A program made the position numbers and the translations under genes. A stretch of 18,171 bases of DNA from an uncultured Lachnospiraceae bacterium. GTDB taxonomy: Bacteria > Bacillota > Clostridia > Lachnospirales > Lachnospiraceae. Where the stretch lies: assembly GCA_902803355.1 (NCBI GenBank), contig CADCPP010000105.1, forward strand, positions 1 through 18,171, read 5' to 3'. The notes below the pieces were generated by a model. The model made no database searches, was not told the origin of the DNA, and saw only the letters and a program-made list of their open reading frames with translations. Shown here piece by piece: positions 14,497 to 18,171 of this stretch (its first letter is position 1; every line of letters begins with the position of its first letter).

Positions 14497-14519
14497 TCAT
14501 CACCATTTTTTGATAAAAT
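14491..14519 (+). promoter_or_regulatory. Promoter of the DUF4364 gene
   Basis: TTGCAA (14491-14496), a 17-base spacer and TAAAAT (14514-14519) preceded by TGA form an extended -10 promoter. The leader before the ATG would be only about 25 bases. Confidence 0.7.
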
Positions 14520-14549
14520 TATCGGGAAATATTTTTGTGGGGGAAGATG

Positions 14550-15074
14550 ATGATCAACGATCCTCAGGTATTATACAAGCTCATGGTCCTCTATATGCTG
14601 CGTCAGGCTTCGCTGCCGCTCAGCAATGAACAGATCTCCGAATTTTTCCTGACCAAGGAATATACCAATTATCTTTCGCTGCAGCAGGTCATCGGCGAAT
14701 TATATGACGCGCACCTGATCAAATCCTCTTCCGTACGCAGCCAGACGCGCTGCGAGATCACGAAAGAAGGGGAAGAGGCGCTCGGTTATTTCGGCAAGGA
14801 TATTCCGGATCCGGTGAAGGAGGATATCCACCATTTCATCAGCGAGAACAATATGCGTCTGCGCAATGAGATGGGGATCACGGCAGACTATCAGAAACTG
14901 CCTCAGTCTACCGAATTTGAGGTGACCTGCGAGATCCGGGAAGGAAAGGGCACGCTGATGAAGCTCTCTCTGGCCGTGCCGGACGAGGAGCAGGCACAGG
15001 CGATCTGCGGAAAATGGCAGAGCGTGAGCCAGAAAGTCTATTCCCTGATCATGGATGAGCTTTTGGGAGAATAA
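14550..15074 (+). CDS. DUF4364 family protein, predicted winged-helix regulator
   Basis: A 174-residue cytosolic protein of a family seen mainly in Clostridia; function unknown. The first 90 residues look like a winged helix-turn-helix: LYKLMVLYMLRQASLPLS, then the helices NEQISEFFLTKEY and LSLQQVIGELYDAHLI, then a wing around RSQTRCEITKEGEEALGYF, as in PadR- or MarR-type domains. The C-terminal part is a mixed alpha/beta domain ending SLIMDELLGE. ATG at 14550 is preferred to the adjacent ATG at 14547 because it leaves about six bases after GGGGG. It diverges from rho, with promoters back to back. It converges on queH with only 35 bases between and no clear terminator. Confidence 0.85.
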   Translation: MINDPQVLYKLMVLYMLRQASLPLSNEQISEFFLTKEYTNYLSLQQVIGELYDAHLIKSSSVRSQTRCEITKEGEEALGYFGKDIPDPVKEDIHHFISENNMRLRNEMGITADYQKLPQSTEFEVTCEIREGKGTLMKLSLAVPDEEQAQAICGKWQSVSQKVYSLIMDELLGE

Positions 15075-15109
15075 GCAGGCAGATCCGCCGGACAGAGTGA
15101 CAAGAAGAT

Positions 15110-15769
15110 TCAGGCTCCGTGTTCCGTACCGTTTCTTAACGAATACACGCAGCCGCAGTAGTCCTGGCGGTACATGCCGTACGCAGAGGTGATCTCACAG
15201 GAACGGAGAAATCCGTTCCTTTTTTTAAAGTCAGTGGGCAGCCAGCGCAGATCCGTCTGAAGTGCTTCCCGCACCAGCGCAGCCTCTTCTTCTCCGATCG
15301 CGTTCAGGACCCTGCTGTCTTTTAAAGGGCTTAAGGTAAGCGTCGTGGTGAAATACGCAAAGCCGCCTTCCGCCGCGGTCTGCGCGGTCTTTTTCAGTCT
15401 CAGCCTGTAGCAGATATGGCAGCGCTCACCACGCTCGGGATCCCTCTCATGTCCTTTCACCGCGGCATAAAACTCCTGCGGGTCATAATCCGCATCCAGG
15501 AAGCTCACCGGGTGACGGAAAGGGAAGCGTCTGATAAACTCGATCTGTTCTGCCTTCCGGAAGCGGTATTCCTCTTCCGGATAAATGTTCGGGTTATAGT
15601 AAAAGACCGTGACCGAAAAGACCTCCGAGAGGCGCTCCAGGCAGACCGTGCTGCACGGCGCGCAGCAGGAATGCAGAAGAAGGCGGGGGACTTCGTCCTT
15701 CCCGCCAAGCTCCTGCATAATATTCTGCATTTCTTTGTCAAAGTTTCGATTCATCCGGTGCTCAACCAT
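15110..15769 (-). CDS. queH: Epoxyqueuosine reductase QueH
   Basis: Iron-sulfur enzyme of the DUF208 family that reduces epoxyqueuosine to queuosine in tRNA, the last step of that pathway, and is unrelated in sequence to QueG. The 219-residue form has the cysteine motifs expected for the metal centres: LLHSCCAPCS (C35, C36, C39), ERCHICYRLRL (C117, C120) and DYCGCVYS (C205, C207 by count). FTTTLTLSPLK-like sequence (TTTLTLSPLKDS) lies between. The start is uncertain: ATG at 15769 has only a weak GGGCGG upstream, and ATG at 15754 (MNRNFDKEMQ) fits homologue starts better but has no clear site. It follows the beta-CASP gene by about 43 bases and may be cotranscribed with it. Confidence 0.92.
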   Translation of the reverse strand: MVEHRMNRNFDKEMQNIMQELGGKDEVPRLLLHSCCAPCSTVCLERLSEVFSVTVFYYNPNIYPEEEYRFRKAEQIEFIRRFPFRHPVSFLDADYDPQEFYAAVKGHERDPERGERCHICYRLRLKKTAQTAAEGGFAYFTTTLTLSPLKDSRVLNAIGEEEAALVREALQTDLRWLPTDFKKRNGFLRSCEITSAYGMYRQDYCGCVYSLRNGTEHGA

Positions 15770-15812
15770 TGCCGCCCATGGCGGCGCTACTTTTCTCTCC
15801 GTCAGGAGTAAG

Positions 15813-17450
15813 TCACTTCTCCTCTTCTTCCTGCGGTTCGAATTTGTCCGCCAGCTCATTGATCGCCTTTGTCATCTTTTCGATCTCTTTGTTGCTGTGG
15901 TCGCGCATGGCGGTCACGATGCGCTGCAGACGCTTGATGGCCGAATTAAGCGCGTCAAACAGGCTGCGCGATTTGACCTGCTGCTCCGTATCTTCTTCCA
16001 CATACTGCCCTTTGGTCTCCACGGTGACCTCTCCGCTTAAGAGATCAAACACCGTGCCGCTGTAAGGTCCGAAGGTCTCATAGCCGAAGTTTTCGTGCAG
16101 ATAGGCGGCAAATTCGTTTACGGAATCATCCTCGCCGTGGTTCACAAAGACCATCTTCGGTTTTTGCTTCATGCCGTTCAGCCAGGCCGCAAGATCGTCT
16201 CGGTCCGCATGGCCGCTGGTGTTTTCCAGCGTAACGATCTCCGCTTTGACGGCAATGTCTTCCCCGAACAGCTTGACCGATTCCGCGCCGTCCTGCAGGG
16301 TCCGTCCGAGCGTTCCCGCCGTCTGATAGCCCGCAAACACGATCGTGGACTCCGGCCGCCAGAGATTATGCTTTAAGTGATGGCGAATGCGTCCCGCCTC
16401 GCACATCCCGCTTGCGGAAAGGATCACTTTTGGATCCGGATCCGAGTTGATGGCGATCGATTCCTCCGAGGTGACCGACACGTTCAAGCCGTCAAAGAAG
16501 ATCGGGTTCTGCCCCTGCTCGAGGATCGCCCGCACCTCGTCGGAAAAGTATTCCTGCGGAGTCTGCAGGAAGATATTGGTCGCTTCCACTGCCATCGGGC
16601 TGTCCACGAAGACCCGGAAATCCGGCAGACTCGGGACCAGGCCTTCTGCCTTGATCTCCCGCAGGAAGAACAGCAGTTCCTGGGTTCTGCCCACGGCAAA
16701 GGAGGGAATGACCACGTTGCCGCCGCGTTTGAAGGTGCGGTCCAGCACCTCCGCCAGCTGATTCATATAGATGGTCGGCCCCGCCGATTTTTCATGCAGA
16801 CGGTTCCCGTAGGTGGATTCGATGACCACATAATCGGCCTTGTCGACCGGCTGCGGGTCCGCAATGAGCGGGCGGCCGGGATTGCCGATATCGCCGGAAA
16901 ACACGATCTTCCGGCTCTGCCTGCCTTCCTTCAGCCAGATCTCGATGCAGGCTGCCCCCAGCAGATGTCCCACGTTATGGAAGCAGATCTCGCAGTTTTC
17001 TTCCACCCTTACGCGGCGGTCGTACGGCAGCGGAATAAAGAGCTTGATCACCTCTTTGGCGTCATCCATGCTGTAGATCGGTCCTGTCTCTTCCCTGCCG
17101 GCACGTTTGTTCTTGCGGTTTTTCCATTCTGCCTCCTGCTCCTGGATGTTCGCACAGTCCAGCAGCATGATCGCGCAGAGATTCGCGGTCGCTTCGGTGG
17201 CATATACATTGCCGCGGAAGCCGCGCTTATACAAAAGCGGCAGATTGCCCGAATGATCCACATGCGCGTGCGTCAGAAAGACGGCTTCGATCTCCGAGGC
17301 ATTCACCGGAATATCCTCAAGGTCCTGATTCACAAAGATATCCTTGCCCTGCTCCATGCCGCAGTCGACCAGGAATTTATGTTTGCCCGCCTCCAGATAG
17401 GTCATGGATCCGGTCACTTCATGGGTCGCTCCTAAAAAAACTACTCTCAT
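15813..17450 (-). CDS. Beta-CASP metallo-beta-lactamase-fold RNase-like protein
   Basis: Probable cytosolic zinc-dependent ribonuclease of the CPSF73/Ysh1-like beta-CASP group. The 545-residue protein has the zinc motif HAHVDH (61-66), GHLLGAA (161-167), SGDIGN with D187, and the beta-CASP motifs ESTYG (211-215), SFAVGRTQELLFFL, SASGMCEAGRIRHHL (346-360) and SGHADRDDL with H414. A C-terminal extension (about 480-545) looks like a helical or coiled region and ends in EEEEK. It lacks the RNase J layout, so J1/J2 is unlikely. ATG at 17450 follows AAGGAG by seven bases; the in-frame region up to 17573 reads through the thrS terminator area and is not expected to be coding. Actual activity is inferred from family. 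Confidence 0.9.
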   Translation of the reverse strand: MRVVFLGATHEVTGSMTYLEAGKHKFLVDCGMEQGKDIFVNQDLEDIPVNASEIEAVFLTHAHVDHSGNLPLLYKRGFRGNVYATEATANLCAIMLLDCANIQEQEAEWKNRKNKRAGREETGPIYSMDDAKEVIKLFIPLPYDRRVRVEENCEICFHNVGHLLGAACIEIWLKEGRQSRKIVFSGDIGNPGRPLIADPQPVDKADYVVIESTYGNRLHEKSAGPTIYMNQLAEVLDRTFKRGGNVVIPSFAVGRTQELLFFLREIKAEGLVPSLPDFRVFVDSPMAVEATNIFLQTPQEYFSDEVRAILEQGQNPIFFDGLNVSVTSEESIAINSDPDPKVILSASGMCEAGRIRHHLKHNLWRPESTIVFAGYQTAGTLGRTLQDGAESVKLFGEDIAVKAEIVTLENTSGHADRDDLAAWLNGMKQKPKMVFVNHGEDDSVNEFAAYLHENFGYETFGPYSGTVFDLLSGEVTVETKGQYVEEDTEQQVKSRSLFDALNSAIKRLQRIVTAMRDHSNKEIEKMTKAINELADKFEPQEEEEK

Positions 17451-17492
17451 CGCGGTACTCCTTCTCACGTAAAACGACTGATTGGATGAAAG

Positions 17493-17514
17493 ACACCGTG
17501 TGCCTTTACGGTGT
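17493..17514 (-). promoter_or_regulatory. Inverted repeat ACACCGT-N8-ACGGTGT in leader of the beta-CASP gene
   Basis: A perfect 7-base inverted repeat 43 bases upstream of the beta-CASP start. It could form an RNA hairpin in the leader or be an operator. No T-run follows on either strand, so it is not a terminator. Confidence 0.4.
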
Positions 17515-17551
17515 ATCATGATCGATCCGCATATTCCTGATTCTATTGTAC

Positions 17552-17586
17552 AAAAAAAAGGCGGGAAATGCAATGCACTCCCGCCT
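17552..17586 (-). terminator. Intrinsic terminator of thrS
   Basis: An 8-base-pair stem (AGGCGGGA paired with TCCCGCCT, 17559-17566 with 17579-17586) is followed on the minus strand by eight T residues (complement of 17559-17552). It begins 24 bases after the thrS stop. Confidence 0.88.
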
Positions 17587-17610
17587 GATCAGATAAAATC
17601 ATTTGACCTC

Positions 17611-18171
<561 letters not shown>

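Noticed and set aside
15075..15109. Terminator between convergent DUF4364 gene and queH
   Set aside because: Only a tiny TCCG/CCGGA symmetry without T-runs is visible in the 35-base gap.
16377..17435. 352-codon plus-strand open frame opposite the beta-CASP gene
   Set aside because: Antisense shadow; the minus strand encodes all MBL and beta-CASP motifs.

Overview
The window looks like a chromosomal segment from a moderately GC-rich anaerobic Clostridia bacterium, most likely Lachnospiraceae-like. This rests on four things: strong AGGAGG-type ribosome binding sites, the gene order rho–rpmE–yqhQ(DUF1385)–prmC–prfA, a DUF4364 regulator divergent from rho, and families common in that class (QueH, the TSCPD protein, YcsI). 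I see no phage genes, transposase, CRISPR array or other sign of a mobile island. Nearly all DNA is coding and no gene-free stretch exceeds 300 bases.

Region 1 (1-5354) is metabolic. A fumarylacetoacetate-hydrolase-family enzyme runs leftward off the window edge (1-751). It is divergent from a LysR-type regulator (915-1868). Downstream of the regulator, on the same strand, lie the three 5-oxoprolinase subunits pxpA, pxpB and pxpC and a YcsI/DUF1445 protein with a TTG start. This group recalls the Bacillus ycsF–ycsI–kipI–kipA cluster. PxpABC should hydrolyse 5-oxoproline to glutamate with ATP; the YcsI family is related to D-glutamate cyclase, so a link to D-glutamate/5-oxoproline turnover is plausible but unproven. 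A strong intrinsic terminator lies between pxpA and pxpB, and a bidirectional one closes the cluster.

Region 2 (5452-8909) is an apparent leftward operon: argS, a small TSCPD-domain protein and a YbiR/SLC13-like anion permease. Divergent from argS is a single tRNA-Val(CAC) with its own strong promoter and terminator.

Region 3 (8938-14312) is a leftward housekeeping cluster: rho, rpmE, the membrane protein yqhQ, prmC and prfA. PrmC methylates the GGQ motif of the release factor encoded next to it. rho and rpmE each have a recognisable promoter, and a long terminator hairpin follows rpmE. Rho carries an unusually long (about 215 residue) low-complexity insert between its N-terminal helical domain and its RNA-binding cold-shock domain.

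Region 4 (14550-18171) holds a DUF4364 winged-helix protein divergent from rho, then on the minus strand queH (epoxyqueuosine reductase), a beta-CASP metallo-beta-lactamase-fold nuclease-like protein, and the 3' part of thrS, which enters from the right edge.

A recurring signal is a promoter form with -35 TTGCAA and an extended TGn -10, seen at tRNA-Val, rho, DUF4364 and rpmE. At rho/DUF4364 two such promoters stand back to back and form an inverted repeat.

I found no clearly new multi-gene system. The best leads are the Rho insert, the shared promoter form, the operator-like repeats in the FAH/LysR gap and the terminator inside the pxp operon.
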